64,000 bases of DNA from assembly GCF_964199755.1 (NCBI RefSeq), contig NC_133906.1:15101378-15165377 (forward strand), given 5' to 3'. Source of the DNA: Larus michahellis (taxonomy: Eukaryota; Chordata; Aves; Charadriiformes; Laridae). Shown here one piece after another: positions 32,532-44,274 of the stretch (its first letter is position 1; the number at the start of each line of letters is the position of its first letter). The notes under the pieces were generated by a model. It saw only the letters and a program-made list of their open reading frames with translations. It searched no databases and had not been told where the DNA came from. Both the position numbers and the translations under genes were made by a program.

Positions 32532-32559
32532 AGAAAATACTTCTGGCTCAACTCTAAGA
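32532..32559 (+). repeat. 28-bp exact dispersed repeat, copy 2
   Basis: Exact match to 29373-29400. It lies in the presumed SEC24A 3' UTR, so both copies are in the same primary transcript in the same orientation. Confidence 0.95.
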
Positions 32560-34759
32560 TGGCAGTAGATGGCAAGCTTTGGTTTTCTTGCTAATTTCAG
32601 TTTGTGAATGGTGTGGGAGGGGAAGGGCAAGGAAGGTTATCTTACATTTTTTGGTTTACGTTTAGTAGGCTTTTAGCTCTTGTTTACATTAACTGAAAGT
32701 TAGGCCCCTAAAATCTAGTGTGTTTCTGAAGTGAGTTTGTAGGAGAGCACTTCATACCTAATGTTTTCAGACAACATTGAATATTCTGATGTTAAAATTG
32801 GAAAAGAACTTATTTTTCCAAAGACAAAAATATTATCGTGTGTTTTAAGATTTGTTTATGGTTTGAGACACGCTTGAAGTTTTCGAGAAATTCTTTTTTT
32901 ACTGCAGCTGTGTAATGAGCCTAGGTACAAAAGCCAGTGTGCACCAAATAAAAGCTTTAAATATACTCTCAGATCCCTGCCAGAGCTACAGATGAAAGCT
33001 GACATTGGACTTGAAGTGAAAATTTATATACAAAAATATTTAAATCATTTTATAAAAGTGTATTGATAATTGTTGCATTTTGGAGATTAAGCTATCATTG
33101 ATAGCTACCACTGTAAAGAGTATTTAAGTTACTGTATCCGTAGGCCCATGGAAATGTTTCATATGGAAAAATCTTGGTTTGCTTTTTTGTTTAATAGTGG
33201 TAAACTTAAAGGTCTTGCAAAACCTACTTCCTGGGGCAAGTAACTTGACCAGGTGAAACACTTGTAAGTGATGAAATGTTACTGTGATTAGGCTAGTTAA
33301 CTTACATTTTGTGATACAAACGTCAAAGGGCATCGTAGGGTAATCATTTGCTGCCATTTCAGGCTGTAGCTGCACGTGATTGTCAGGAGTTGCCTTACTT
33401 CAGGGGAGGAGTTTCTTTCGGGAAATTGTTCTTGTTGCTTGAGCGCAAGCAGCTGATGTTCAGAACAATGTCTAAAATAACATGAAAAGACTATTATAGA
33501 ACCAATTTAAGCTTCCCTGTCTGCTGCCTCCACAGCAAACAGGAGTATATTTACTTGAACAGCTTTTCAGAGAATTGCACAGTTTCTAGCCATAGTGAAG
33601 AGGTTTTTTTAAGTTTTGACAGTCTGATTTTTTTTTCCGGGGGAAAAGGGGTCTCTTCATTTAAATCATAAATGGAAGCTATGCACTTGCATAGGTTATG
33701 ACTTAAAACTTGTGTTTTTACTTATATTATCACTCAGATGTTGAAAATCATTCTTGCATCTAACAGCCCACCCAAAGTCTTACTATGACTGTATTTTGCT
33801 ACTATATCCCTTATTTTCTTTTTAAAAACATCAGTGTTGGAGATGGCTTCATTGCTTTATGTGCACCGGACTAATGGCTAAAGATGTCAGTCTTTGTGGC
33901 AATTAACAACTTTTGAATTAGAGTCCCTAAGTTTTATAGAGCAAAACATTTTAAACAAGAATTGGATGAACCCTCTTGGAGTTCTCTTCACTTTGGAAGA
34001 AATTCTGTATTAAACTTGGTTAGTTTATTCCCTCGCAGTGGGAAAGGCCTGCTGGTTCACCTTGTATTGCTCTAAGGGCAGTACAGGACAGATGAACACA
34101 CAGCCTACCTATGATGTGCCATTTTTACCTACAATTGAAAAAATGAGGACACTGAAGATGAACTGCAAAAACAGGCAAGAGTGGCTCTGGTATTTAGATC
34201 TCAGCACGACAGCTCTACCACTGCAAATGTACTCTATTTTTCTAGTTGAAGACTTTTTTTTAAAAAATTATTTCTGTATTTGACACATTAGTGTTCAGGC
34301 AACATTGTTACCATCCATTTTACTTTGCTTTCATTATCATTTTTAATTTAATATATTTGAGTCCACATAGACTATGTTGCAATAACTAGAATGATTCACT
34401 TTTCTTTAGAACTAATTTCTTAACAGAATTTAATCAAAGATGCAGAATGGCTATTAAATAAGGGACCATTAAATGTGATTTTAAGGTTCTGTTCACTATT
34501 ATGGATATATTCCTTATAGTAAATTTAATTTTGTAAAGTAGTGTATAATATTGTAATATTAAATCTTTGTTTTCTGAACTCAAAACATTTGATCTTCAGT
34601 ATGAAGTTATAAATCTTCCCCCTTCTGAATTTGAGACAGGATTTACTTGTCCTCCTTTTTACAGTTTGTAATTTTCACTGTTTTATTCCTGTAAAAAGTC
34701 ATTTGTAACACATGCAAATGCTTATTTTATCTGTGCTAATTTATCAGATTTGGCTACTC

Positions 34760-34815
34760 AATAAAATTAATTGAAAGAACTCATGCAAGTCCATCAGTCC
34801 TTTCTTGTAAATAAA
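34760..34815 (+). terminator. SEC24A: Probable distal SEC24A poly(A) signals
   Basis: Two AATAAA hexamers, at 34760-34765 and 34810-34815, with T-rich sequence and a TTTCTTGT stretch between them. Cleavage would fall around 34780 to 34835. This is inferred from the hexamers only. Confidence 0.5.
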
Positions 34816-34835
34816 AATAGAACAGTGTATTTGAT

Positions 34836-36560
34836 CAGTCGAGATAAATACCATGTACCAACAAGTGATAAATTCTACTTTTAGCTAAAACGTAGTATTT
34901 AGGGGATACAAACTGAGAGGGAATTTGAGAAAATTAGTCCTAGCTGACTCAAACTATTTTTCTGTCACTGGCATTTTTTGTCCCTCCTGAGCATCTCTGT
35001 CAGTCAGCATTGTTATTCAGTCCTACCTTGGGGTCTGTCCTCCCAGTAAGCCCGCAGTGGGGCTGTACCCCACCCTGTGGTACCCTGCCATCGGGGTGGA
35101 AGTTGGTCTCGAGAGCCAGCTGACATTGACGGTTGGAATTTAGCCTTCAGCAGTGTTCCCAAGATGGTGATCAATTTTATTGTAGGTAATCCTGTTATCT
35201 TCATTTAACATCCTATTCTTTCAACACCTTTTTGTAAAAGTCATTCCATCTTATGCTTGCCAGTTTTTTTTGATGAGCTGTCGTCACTACTGCTTCTGGT
35301 TCATCATACATAAGTTAATGCATGAGCTTGGTAATTTGACCTCTGTACTTAAGAGGTTTTCGAATACAGAATTCTATCATTCTCTGAATAACTTAGTAAC
35401 ATAGAAATATTAATTGGACTTGTCAGCACAAAGGTTTTTTTCTTCAATACTTGTAACAATCTGTCCTGTTGCTGCTGAGTATCACCCCTCCGGCTTTGAC
35501 TTGGCGTTCGACAGGCAGCCATCCCAGCACTCGTCTTTGGAACTCCAAGTCCAGGATCTTGAAGTCGAGTCCTGCTTCCAACTGAAGTGCCCAAGGCACA
35601 GTCTGTTAAGGAGTGAAAGTCTTTTGCTGTCAAGGATGTTGAAGGTAATTAGTTTGAAGTATTGATGGAAAGTATCCATGTCACTGTCTTCATTTGGTTT
35701 GGCGTTCAGGATGCCTGTTAGCTATGTGAATGTTCAGCTGAAAAAAGATTACTGTGACCCATTTTTATTACTTTTTGTCACGCAAGCAGAGGTGTGATGG
35801 ACTTTTTATTGTACAGAAATAGGAAGATTATGTCAACTGTATCTCGCTAGAAAGAAGCGAAGATCCTCCCTGTTTTATAATGTTATGATAATCGTGGAAT
35901 CCTTGAGAGGTCCTCATGCCCTTGTTTTTCCCCTCAGGATGCATACTCAGTCCCGTCAGCTGCATGCCCTATTAACCAACAGCAGTGCAGTGACACCAGG
36001 AATACGCTTTGGGAAGCTGACCTGTGCTGCCCAGCAGTCCCCTACAAGTATTTCCTGACCCTGTGTATCCCTTTCATGTAACATGTAAAAACATCTGTCT
36101 GCTGGTGCTCCAACACACAGCGTATTCCCTTTCCTCGTTCGGAGTGCATCCAGAGATGGCAAATTAACTTCCTAAATTCAGCTGCACAGCAGCACTGGAA
36201 GCTTTTCCAACAGATCTCAAAACCCTGACCTGCTGCGGCGGGGGCCTGACTGCGCTTTGTGCTCAACATCGCGTGCTGGAATCCAAACAGCTCTGTGGAC
36301 GTGGCCTAGCGCACACCTCTAAGGTTCTGCTGCTTTCCGATGGTCACAATTTTAACTGCTGTTCTTCTAGTTAGGGAAGAACTACTTTGGTTAAAAACAT
36401 GAACGTTCACTTAATCTAATACTTTAAGATTCTATACAGCACACTGCTCTCATCTATGCTAAGGAAAACATTACCATCCTGTACTACCTTGTATATTTGT
36501 ATTTTTCCTCACCGAACGCAGGGCGGATTTGCCAGGTTTACCGAAACCAGAATTTTAAGC
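34836..36560. other. SEC24A-CAMLG intergenic region
   Basis: About 1.7 kb with no recognised gene. The short open frames at 35013-35204 (minus) and 35349-35679 (both strands) resemble no protein I know and have no conserved splice context. GC content rises after 36500 into the CAMLG CpG island. Confidence 0.7.
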
Positions 36561-37270
36561 AAACTAACAAGCGCTCAGGGCAGGACGTGGTGCCGCTGCT
36601 GCTCGCTTTTCCCACACCCAAGCAATCCCCCCCCGCAGCCAGAGCCGTCTGTCAGCTCGCCGCCGCCTCAGCCCTTCCCGTCCCCGCGCCGTGCCGACAC
36701 CGTCACCCCTCGCGCCGTGACGTCACTTCCGAATCCGGAGCGGCCATCTTCACTGCGGGCGTCCTACCGCCGGCGAGCGCGGCGTGCGAGGGGCTTTCCC
36801 CGTGCCTCCCCCCGTTTTCCTGCCCTTACGCCAAATGGCGGCGCCGGCTTCACCGGCGGGCGGTTCCGGCGCCTGCGCGCTGAGGCGGGGCGGCCCCATT
36901 GTGCGGCGCTGAGGCAGCGCCGCGGCCTGTTCTGCTGGGGATGGAGGACGGCGGCGGGGCGGCAGCGGCGCTCGGGACCCCAGCGGCCCCCACCGGCCTC
37001 TCGGCCTCCCAGCGCCGGGCCGAACTGCGGCGGAGGAAGCTGCTGATGAACTCGGAGGAGCGAATCAACCGCATCATGGGCTTTCACCGGCCCGCGGCGG
37101 GCAAGGGTGAGCCCTGTGGTGGCGGCGGTGGTGTGAGGGCTCCCGGCCGCGGGGCCGGCGGTAACGTCCGGCTGCGGCCTCCTCCCGCCCTCACCGCGCC
37201 CTGCAGCCTCCCTGTGGACAGCAGCGGCTGGATCCCAGCGGCTGCTCTTGTCCCCTCAGCGCGATCTTTC
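36560..37270 (+). promoter_or_regulatory. CAMLG: CAMLG CpG-island promoter
   Basis: A GC/CpG-rich block around CAMLG exon 1. By eye: a full cAMP-response element TGACGTCA at 36718-36725, running directly into an ETS-type ACTTCCG (36724-36730); a YY1-like GCCATCTT at 36743-36750; another ATGGCGGC YY1-like core near 36835; and an NRF1-like GCGCCTGCGC at 36869-36878, some 60 nt before the ATG. No TATA box. The transcription start probably lies between 36750 and 36930. Confidence 0.65.
36941..37106 (+). CDS. CAMLG: CAMLG exon 1 (residues 1-56, TRC40-binding motif)
   Basis: 166 nt from ATG (GGGGATGGA context). An Ala/Gly-rich start is followed by the invariant [20 protein letters not shown] and [10 protein letters not shown]. 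Phase-1 donor GTGAGC at 37107. The frame is open upstream of this ATG for a short distance, but without another ATG. Confidence 0.95.
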
Positions 37271-40200
37271 GTTGCAGGGATGCTTCAAGTGAAGCACGAC
37301 CTTCTGCGGTCCTCCAGAGATCCGCGGATAAAATATATATGTCATCAGAAATGTGCCTAGATTGGGTCTTGGGCCTGTTAACAGTTCTTACTTAGCGAGT
37401 AGACAAGCTGTCATTTCACTTCAAGTAGTTTTTCTTGAAGAAACAATGAGCCTCCCCCACGTTTTCATTCAGTAACTGCTTGCTTTCACAGTTGTGTTTT
37501 TATTGCAAGGTTTTCTCACATTTGGGTAATAATCAGTTATTGGACGTTTGTGGTTGGCATGTAGAATTTTCTTGCAGATTCGGGTGTGTCATTTATCTTT
37601 CTGTAGGAAGCTTGACTGTCTTGCCAGGAGAGAGTTCTCAGATTTCAGTTGTCAAGGGTGCCCATAAGTCATGAATCAGACTGCTTGAGTACTGAGAAAT
37701 GCTCTGAAGTGTTGGTACCCCTCTCTGGTAGGACCAGGCCTGCCCTGCATGCCCCTCTATCTGGTTTGTGTTCTCTGTCATCACCTCTTTAGCTCTAAGA
37801 TGAGGTCTTCAGGTTTAATACGGGGCAGGTTAACACCGCTTTGCCTCTGACAATGGAGAACAAGCCATAGTATGCTTCTTCCATTGCCTGCTCTTTTGTC
37901 AGTCTCTAACGCTCCTTCTGGGTGATTCACTTTCTTTGAATCTTCGAATCTTTGAATCTTTGCTCAGTGTATTTGGAACAACATCTTTCCTCTTGTGCAT
38001 GCAGCGTTGTTGCTTAAGAAAGTCCAATGTTTTCGTTTCCCCCTTGCTGACTGACAGCTCCAACTTCCAACCTGCGCTGCACAGCTGTCTCATGTCTGCG
38101 CCATTTCTGAAGAGTGCCCTGCGATGTAAAGCAAGAGGTACACGTAGGGTTCTTTGTAGGCTGGTGGAGGGGAGACAGGAGTGTGCTGAGTCTAGTTTTC
38201 TAAAAGCATAATTTGGTGAAGCTGATAGGCGTTTTCAGTCTGGTCTATGCTGTGCTTTTCCCTTTTTGTTATCGTTATCTGAGGTGTAACCGAAGTCTGG
38301 GTGTAAACCTTCCATTTGATACACAAGCAGGTTGTGTATCAGCTGAGCCCATTTCTTTATAAAATGGGATTGCTTGTATTCAGGTATGTCAGATGGCTTT
38401 GTAATTAATAATTAGCACATTTATTAATAATAAAACTGTGTTTTCCCTTTGGAAGCAGAGATATCAACCCAAGACCCCAATCTAGTATGGGTAAGCTGTT
38501 GTTCCATGGACCCAGTATGCATAACTCTGTTTTGGTTTTTTTGTTTTTCCTCTTCTGTAGATGATGAAAGCCACACAGAATCAAAGCTTCAGCACGAACA
38601 AGATAAATCAAACTCCCTTCCCATTCCTTCAGTTTCCAAGCGAATTGTGCTTGGTGATTCTGTCTGTAATGTGGCAGGCACGGCTGACCACGCAAGCAGC
38701 ATGGTAGACCTCAAAGGGGATAAGGACTTGTTCAGTAAAACTCCGGAGCTTGTCAGTGAGGGTCCAAGTGAACTCCGTCACCGTAACAGAGGGGAACTGC
38801 CATCTGAAGCTGCACCACGGCCATCTAGACACGGATTAGAGCAGTATTTATCCAGATTTGATGAAGCTCTGAAGCTGAGGAACCAGCTGATGAATGAGAA
38901 GCCAAGCCAAGAGAACGGGAATGCAGTGGAGGAGTTTGACTCTTTCCGCATTTTTAGATTGGTGGGATGTGCTGTGCTTGCCATCGCAGTCAGGGCTTTT
39001 GTGTGCAAGTACTTGGTGAGTTCAGGGAAACAATCAAGCCTATTCTGTTTTGCTAGTTTACTGCAAACTTACTGTGAAATACCCTTTATCTAGGGCTGAA
39101 GTCTATCAGTAGTGACCGAGTTGAGAACTTCAGGCACTCTTTACATTTCCAACTGTATAAAACCTAAAAAAATCTCTAAATTCTTTGAGATGAGTCTGTT
39201 ACCTGTCTAACACAGCCAGTGTATAACAACTGAGAGTAACAGGTTTGATCCATAGTATTTTGAGGAGCAGAAGCACTGGAATAATTGTTGTAGCTTAAGT
39301 CCCCTGCAAGTTTATTTCCATCTTTGTCAGCATGAGTCAACTGCTCTTCTAGTTTGGAGTCTACAAAAGAGTAATAAAGTAAAGATAACAATAGATGTTC
39401 CAAGATAAGCAGATCTGACTCATTTATCAGTCTTTCGAGAAAAGTAGTTCCTTCATATTCTAGGTATCTGCCAGTACATGGTACAGAGGTGTGTGGCTGG
39501 TGCAGCCTGCCACCTCCTGGATCACTGGGCTCATTTTTACACACTGCTGTACGCTTCTGCAATTTCACGGTTTTGGGCTCAAAGAAAATAAGGCAGAACT
39601 TTAATTGCGACATGTAACTTGTCTACCTAGGTTTGTAGTATACAAGAATATTGTTGCTGTTGTTCACAGATTATTTTTTTACCTACCTAATTTTCTTTTA
39701 TGACTTGGGAAGCATTAAATTTCTGTGTTTTCTTTGTTATTACTTCTGACTAAGTTAATTTTCTTATATTCTTTTCTGTTCCTTCAGTCAATATTTGCAC
39801 CATTTCTTACTCTGCAACTTGCTTACATGGGACTGTCCAAGTACTTTCCAAAGGTAAAACATTTTTTTCAGAATTAGATCAATTTGAAATGTTTTAAATT
39901 TAAACTTGTGCTTAGATTGTACTGTTTTAGGACCAATGCATGTTAAATATTCTTCCCTTGTTTTAAACTGTAGAATTGAGAGTTACCAAATGCTGATAGT
40001 TTATACTAGTTTTTAATCTTCCCAGATTAGTAAAAATGTTCTTTGAAGTTGCTCTGAAAATGTGGACTAACAACTGATTTAGTTGTAGCCTGATTAAAGG
40101 CATCTGACTGGGAAAGCCAGGTAGTTCTTTCATGTCTTTAAGAAACTTTTGCTTTTCTCCTAGACCATGCTCTTCTGTGGTTGCTGTTTGCTCTTTCAAA

Positions 40201-41739
40201 AGCTGTTTTGCATGCGATACCTGGACGAAATCCGGGAGGGTGTTCGTTAAAAAATTAAGACAGTCCTTGGGTTTTTAAGGGCTCTGCATTCCCTGCTAGT
40301 AACGGTTTGAATGGCACCTTGAAATGAGACATTTATTTGTGTGTGAAACTTGCTGCTTATTAGCAAGATTTGCTATATCACTTGCTTTATATATTTACAC
40401 CAGCTAATTGTAATGAAGTATTTGTTTGGTTGATGATTTTGGCAGGTCTACAGTGCAAAGAGGGATTGAATGATGCTCAATCCATAGTTGAAAGGGAAAA
40501 TTTGCATTTTAAAAGGAATAGCAGAGTACCTGTAGAAAATCAGAATAAATAAGCCGTTCTTTCATAGTTAAGCATACCGTTGAAAAATAAACTTCGTAGT
40601 AGTCATTCTAAGCTGATGTGTCACAACACAAAACAGTAGAATTAGCCTTAGACTTGCACGAGCTCATCTGCTAGATCTTTTTGATCTTGTTTCTGCTGTC
40701 TTTAAAATCAGCTCTTCAAGTTTCAGAATTTAAAGAGGTAGTTCCTTTCCACAACTTGCTTTTACTGCTCTTTTACCCAGATGAGGTCAGTCAGCTTGTT
40801 ATCCTGCGTTTTTCTCTCATGAAACCTAGATTCTTGAAAGCTTAATTTAGATTGGATTAAATTAAGATATCCAGCAAGTATCACCAAATTACCGGAATTT
40901 TCAGCCACTATCACCTTTTCCTGCCTATCAGATTTAGCACCCTTGGGATTCCTCATTTTAAGGACAGAAAAACAGCTTTCAAACGGTTTTTGGGCATTTC
41001 TGTGTTCAGAGGATAGAACTGCCAAATGGAGTCATACTAAAATAGCAGGAAACAGTTGGGTTTCAATTCTAAATCATTTTTCTGTGTTAGAAAAGTAACA
41101 GTATTTTTTTGCCAAGTAGTGTGATGAGATTAATCCTGTTCTGCCAGTGGAGCTTCCTTGGCTCGGCTTCTTACACCCAGATTGCCCTTGTCTGGGGCTC
41201 TTCCCACTCATGCAGGAGCTGCTGCACAGCCCCGCTTTACAGCCTGCGTTGGAGTGCCAGCGTGAAGGAGGCGTGATATCTGTGATGAGTTTTATCTGCT
41301 GTTAACCAGCCTCTCGCTCAGCTCTGGCGCATCCATCACAGCATGCATCTGTAGCCAGGAGAAGGGCTGTGAATACTGGAGCATGTCTGGAGAGAATCAA
41401 TCCAAAACTGCTGCTCTTACCGATGAATTTGGAATGTGCCTGGCTGCGTGTGAAATTAGCACAACATTCGTGACATGTAAAGCAGAACTGGATTATAACA
41501 GAAGAACTAACTGTAATACTGTTGTGTTTTTTTTCTTTTTCTTTTAGTGTGAAAAGAAGGTGAAAACGACGGTATTAACTGCTGCTCTTTTACTGTCTGG
41601 AATCCCTGCAGAAGTGATTAGTCGCTCCATGGACACCTACAGCAAAATGGGAGATGTTTTCACAGACCTTTGTGTCTATTTCTTTACTTTTATCTTTTGC
41701 CATGAACTTATTCTGTTTTTTGGTTCTGAAGTACCGTGA
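36941..41739 (+). CDS. CAMLG: CAMLG (GET2 homologue), tail-anchored protein insertion receptor subunit (complete)
   Basis: CAMLG (CAML) pairs with GET1/WRB in the ER membrane as the receptor for the TRC40 (GET3) targeting factor that delivers tail-anchored proteins. Four exons, 36941-37106, 38561-39015, 39788-39853 and 41548-41739, join to 879 nt, or 292 residues plus stop (human 296). The N-terminus is cytosolic. Its basic segment [20 protein letters not shown] at 22-41 is the conserved TRC40-binding motif. Then comes an acidic/Ser-rich linker, [17 protein letters not shown], and three hydrophobic membrane segments at about 188-207, 208-227 and 238-285 (the last region may hold more than one helix). 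The C-terminus ends GSEVP as in mammals. Neighbours SAR1B and SEC24A also act at the ER, but each gene has its own promoter. Confidence 0.96.
37107..38560 (+). other. CAMLG: CAMLG intron 1
   Basis: 1.45 kb intron; the first 150 nt are still CpG-island sequence. No repeat or RNA gene recognised. Confidence 0.85.
38561..39015 (+). CDS. CAMLG: CAMLG exon 2 (residues 56-207)
   Basis: 455-nt exon after a pyrimidine-rich acceptor TTCTGTAG. It encodes the cytosolic linker ([16 protein letters not shown]), the conserved [16 protein letters not shown] and the first membrane segment, [18 protein letters not shown]. It ends at a codon boundary with donor GTGAGT. The linker differs from human in sequence and length while the ends are conserved. 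Confidence 0.96.
39016..39787 (+). other. CAMLG: CAMLG intron 2, with a 145-codon antisense open frame
   Basis: 772-nt intron. On the minus strand an open frame at 39613-39176 runs for 145 codons from an ATG. It resembles no protein I know and has no evident promoter or splice context, so I do not call it a gene. Confidence 0.6.
39788..39853 (+). CDS. CAMLG: CAMLG exon 3 (residues 208-229)
   Basis: 66-nt in-frame exon encoding a single membrane segment: [20 protein letters not shown] and two more residues. Acceptor CCTTCAG, donor GTAAAA. Confidence 0.95.
39854..41547 (+). other. CAMLG: CAMLG intron 3
   Basis: 1.7 kb intron, ending in a T-rich tract and CTTTTAG. A moderately GC-rich patch at about 41140-41350 is unexplained. 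Short open frames (for example 41025-40762 on minus) look like chance. Confidence 0.75.
41548..41739 (+). CDS. CAMLG: CAMLG exon 4, C-terminus (residues 230-292)
   Basis: 192 nt including TGA at 41737-41739. It encodes [18 protein letters not shown], the loop [14 protein letters not shown], and the last hydrophobic segment [16 protein letters not shown], ending GSEVP. After HEL this copy reads ILFFGSEVP, more hydrophobic than the LDYWGSEVP I remember for human. Confidence 0.96.
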   Translation, partial: CEKKVKTTVLTAALLLSGIPAEVISRSMDTYSKMGDVFTDLCVYFFTFIFCHELILFFGSEVP

Positions 41740-42210
41740 TGGCTGTAGAATTCAACGCAGCAGTTACACTAAAGCTTTCTGGACTGTTTTCCTTTAACAT
41801 CTGACTGTGCAGACAGGTTTAAACCTTCATTAAAATTCTTACCTGTTCAGATGCTTGAAAGGAGCCTTAAATTCCAGTCATTTTGGGAAAGGAAGAGCAG
41901 GGTCCCAGACTGCCAGTTGTATTGGTTCCGTTTGTTTAAATACCGTGTCTGCCTGTTACAAATGTGAAGAATAGGATGCAGGTGTCAGTGCATTATTTGT
42001 TTGGTTTAGTTACATGATGCCCTCAGCCTCCTTCATAAACATTCACAAAGCTGCCTTTGTTCTTTTCAATGAGAACAAAGAGAATTCCTTTCAGCAGAAC
42101 CATATCTATATCTCTATATCTGGTATGACTATAGCTAAGAAGAACTGCTCATTTTGTGGTGTTCCCATTTTTTAAAAAAAGCTCTAAATAAAAGAAATCC
42201 CTGTTATTCT
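41740..42210 (+). other. CAMLG: CAMLG 3' UTR and poly(A) signal
   Basis: About 470 nt after the stop to an AATAAA at 42187-42192 with T-rich sequence following. A second hexamer near 42890 could give a longer form. Extent inferred from the hexamers. Confidence 0.6.
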
Positions 42211-44140
42211 GTTGTTCGGATTCAGAATGCTGAACCAAGTAGCTGCTGCTGGAGACCGTTGGTGAAAATGCCACTTTGTCGTCCTAATCCTTGCCTTGCT
42301 ATACATCATTTGTTGTGATTGTGATTGATTTCATTTGGTAATTATAGCGCAAAACAGTGAAGCAAAGCCAACAACAAAAAAGTCCTGTTGCTTACAAATG
42401 TCATTAATCAAAAACCAGGAAGAAACAAAATTGTTAATCTCATCTGTTTTGTGAGTTTCCAGCAACCTAATCCTAGTGTAGCTCATACATGTGCTTTCAT
42501 TCTGATGCCTTTTCTTTAACAGTTCACCTTATGAGGGGAAAGGTGTATATATCGGCAACCACCCTGCAGTATCAAATGTTTGCTCGAGTATATGTAAAAT
42601 TTACAAGGGAACTATTTTCTTTTCCTAGCTCCTTGCAGGATTGCGTACGACAACTTTTAACATGACATTAATTTCTGCAGTTTGCCTCAGATTATTACCA
42701 GAAGTTTGCATGAAAACAGGTGCGGAGGAGTTCTGCTCCTGCTGCGCAGTCCCACAACCCAACAGTGCAGAGTCTTTGACAGGGCAGAACTATTGATATT
42801 AATGTTTTTGGTGTATTTCTGAAGTTGCCCCAGTGAAATCACAGTAGCGATTCCTGTTTAAATCATGTATACTGCAAGTGACAGTGAAATAAAAAATAGT
42901 GCTTTGAGTTGACTGCCATGTGAAGTTCCATGTACGAAGGGAGAATATAATTTTGTATTTTTTTTCTGTGGATATCCAGCCACGTGGGTGAAAAGAAAAA
43001 TACAAACGAATCCTGACACTGGATAAAGTCATGAGCTCATGAACGCTCTTGTTTTCAATCTGTCATGAATTTTGCACAGCAAGAGGAAGGAAGTGCCATT
43101 CCAAATAGTCAGCCTAAACGCTGATAATCTGTGAAAATTTCTATTGAAGCGAAATTTGATATTATTTTCAACTTCTTTTTCATTTAGAATCTGGACTTTC
43201 AGGCAGTCTAGGCCAATGCCTTTTTTTAGTGTGGAGAAATGCCTACTTATCTCGGTATTTGTCTGCAGCAATTTTTTTAGGGAGCAGAAGTGCTTAATTA
43301 TGCCTCTTTAAAGAAAATAGCCCTGCTTTCTGCTTAATCATTTCTGTTAAGGCTTCCTGCTGTAATTTTGGCACTGCATTTCTGACTCCTTAGTTAGGTA
43401 TGTGTTTGTTTGTGGCATGAAAACAAGAAGCTTATTTTTTGATTTGACAATTTTCAGGTTTTTTACTGATTATTTTGTAACGAGTGTGATGTTACAGGTG
43501 TCCAGGGCTGGGCTGCAAAAGATTCTGACTTAGGTCTATTAGCACAAGTATTTATTCAGAAGCTTTAAATCTGTTCCTATTAGACAGGGATTTCAGAAAA
43601 CTGAAATAGCTGTCATTGAAATTAAGGTTGAGATATGTAAATAATGAATTTGCTGAAAAGTTACACCTGTTCTGACTCTCTGTTCATATGCCCAAATGCA
43701 ATACAAATAAATTACAAAAATGCTGTGTACTGACATTTGCAAAAAGCAATGAATTTTTAATGCTCAGCGTGACGATTTTAATCCGCATCGGCTAATTGCT
43801 AAGAGAAGAGCTGACCCACCTGCTGTACATTCACTCAGCCCCTTGCACCGTCGTTAAGGGCAAGGAAAGATGAAACGGGTTTTCTTCTCAAGCGGTGAAA
43901 GAAATCGAAATCGTGCTGTGAGACCAAATCTGTGACTTTTCAGCCCGTAAATGGTCGTTTTTGTCCGATGACTTCGGGGTGGGCTTGGAGGAACCCTTCC
44001 ATGGTCCCAGGAGGGGCTTCTTCACCTGAGGCCACGAAATGCGTCCCTTTTAGCCCGTTTTTATCTCTGTTCATGTACATAATTCTGTTCGATGTTTATT
44101 GCCAACTCGATTGTTTTTCTATTAAAAGTATATTTGTTAC
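42211..44140. other. CAMLG-DDX46 intergenic region
   Basis: 1.9 kb, mostly AT-rich, with short open frames only. No gene, RNA gene or known repeat recognised. It turns sharply GC-rich from about 44150 into the DDX46 island. Confidence 0.7.
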
Positions 44141-44274
44141 CCCCTTCCTTGGCGCTTTGTCCTGGCTCGGGACAGGGGTTGTAGCGCACGGTGGACGCAG
44201 GGGGGCGAGGACGGGGCGGAGGCCGTTACCGGGGCCGTTGCCGTGAGGGGGATGGCGGACGGCTGCCCGTCCCT

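Larger units (their letters stand above)
31799..34835 (+). other. SEC24A: SEC24A 3' UTR (extent inferred)
   Basis: About 3 kb of AT-rich sequence after the stop. AATAAA signals occur at 31935, 32119, 32947, 34760 and 34810. The last two are the likeliest distal ends and the first two could give a short isoform of 150-350 nt. It contains a T17 run at 32169-32185 and copy 2 of the 28-bp repeat at 32532-32559. No coding feature is supported. Confidence 0.6.

Noticed and set aside
36456-37046. 196-codon plus-strand frame upstream of and across CAMLG exon 1
   Set aside because: It runs through the promoter in a different frame from CAMLG and has low-complexity Arg/Pro/Ser content. The CAMLG ATG at 36941 is clear from homology.
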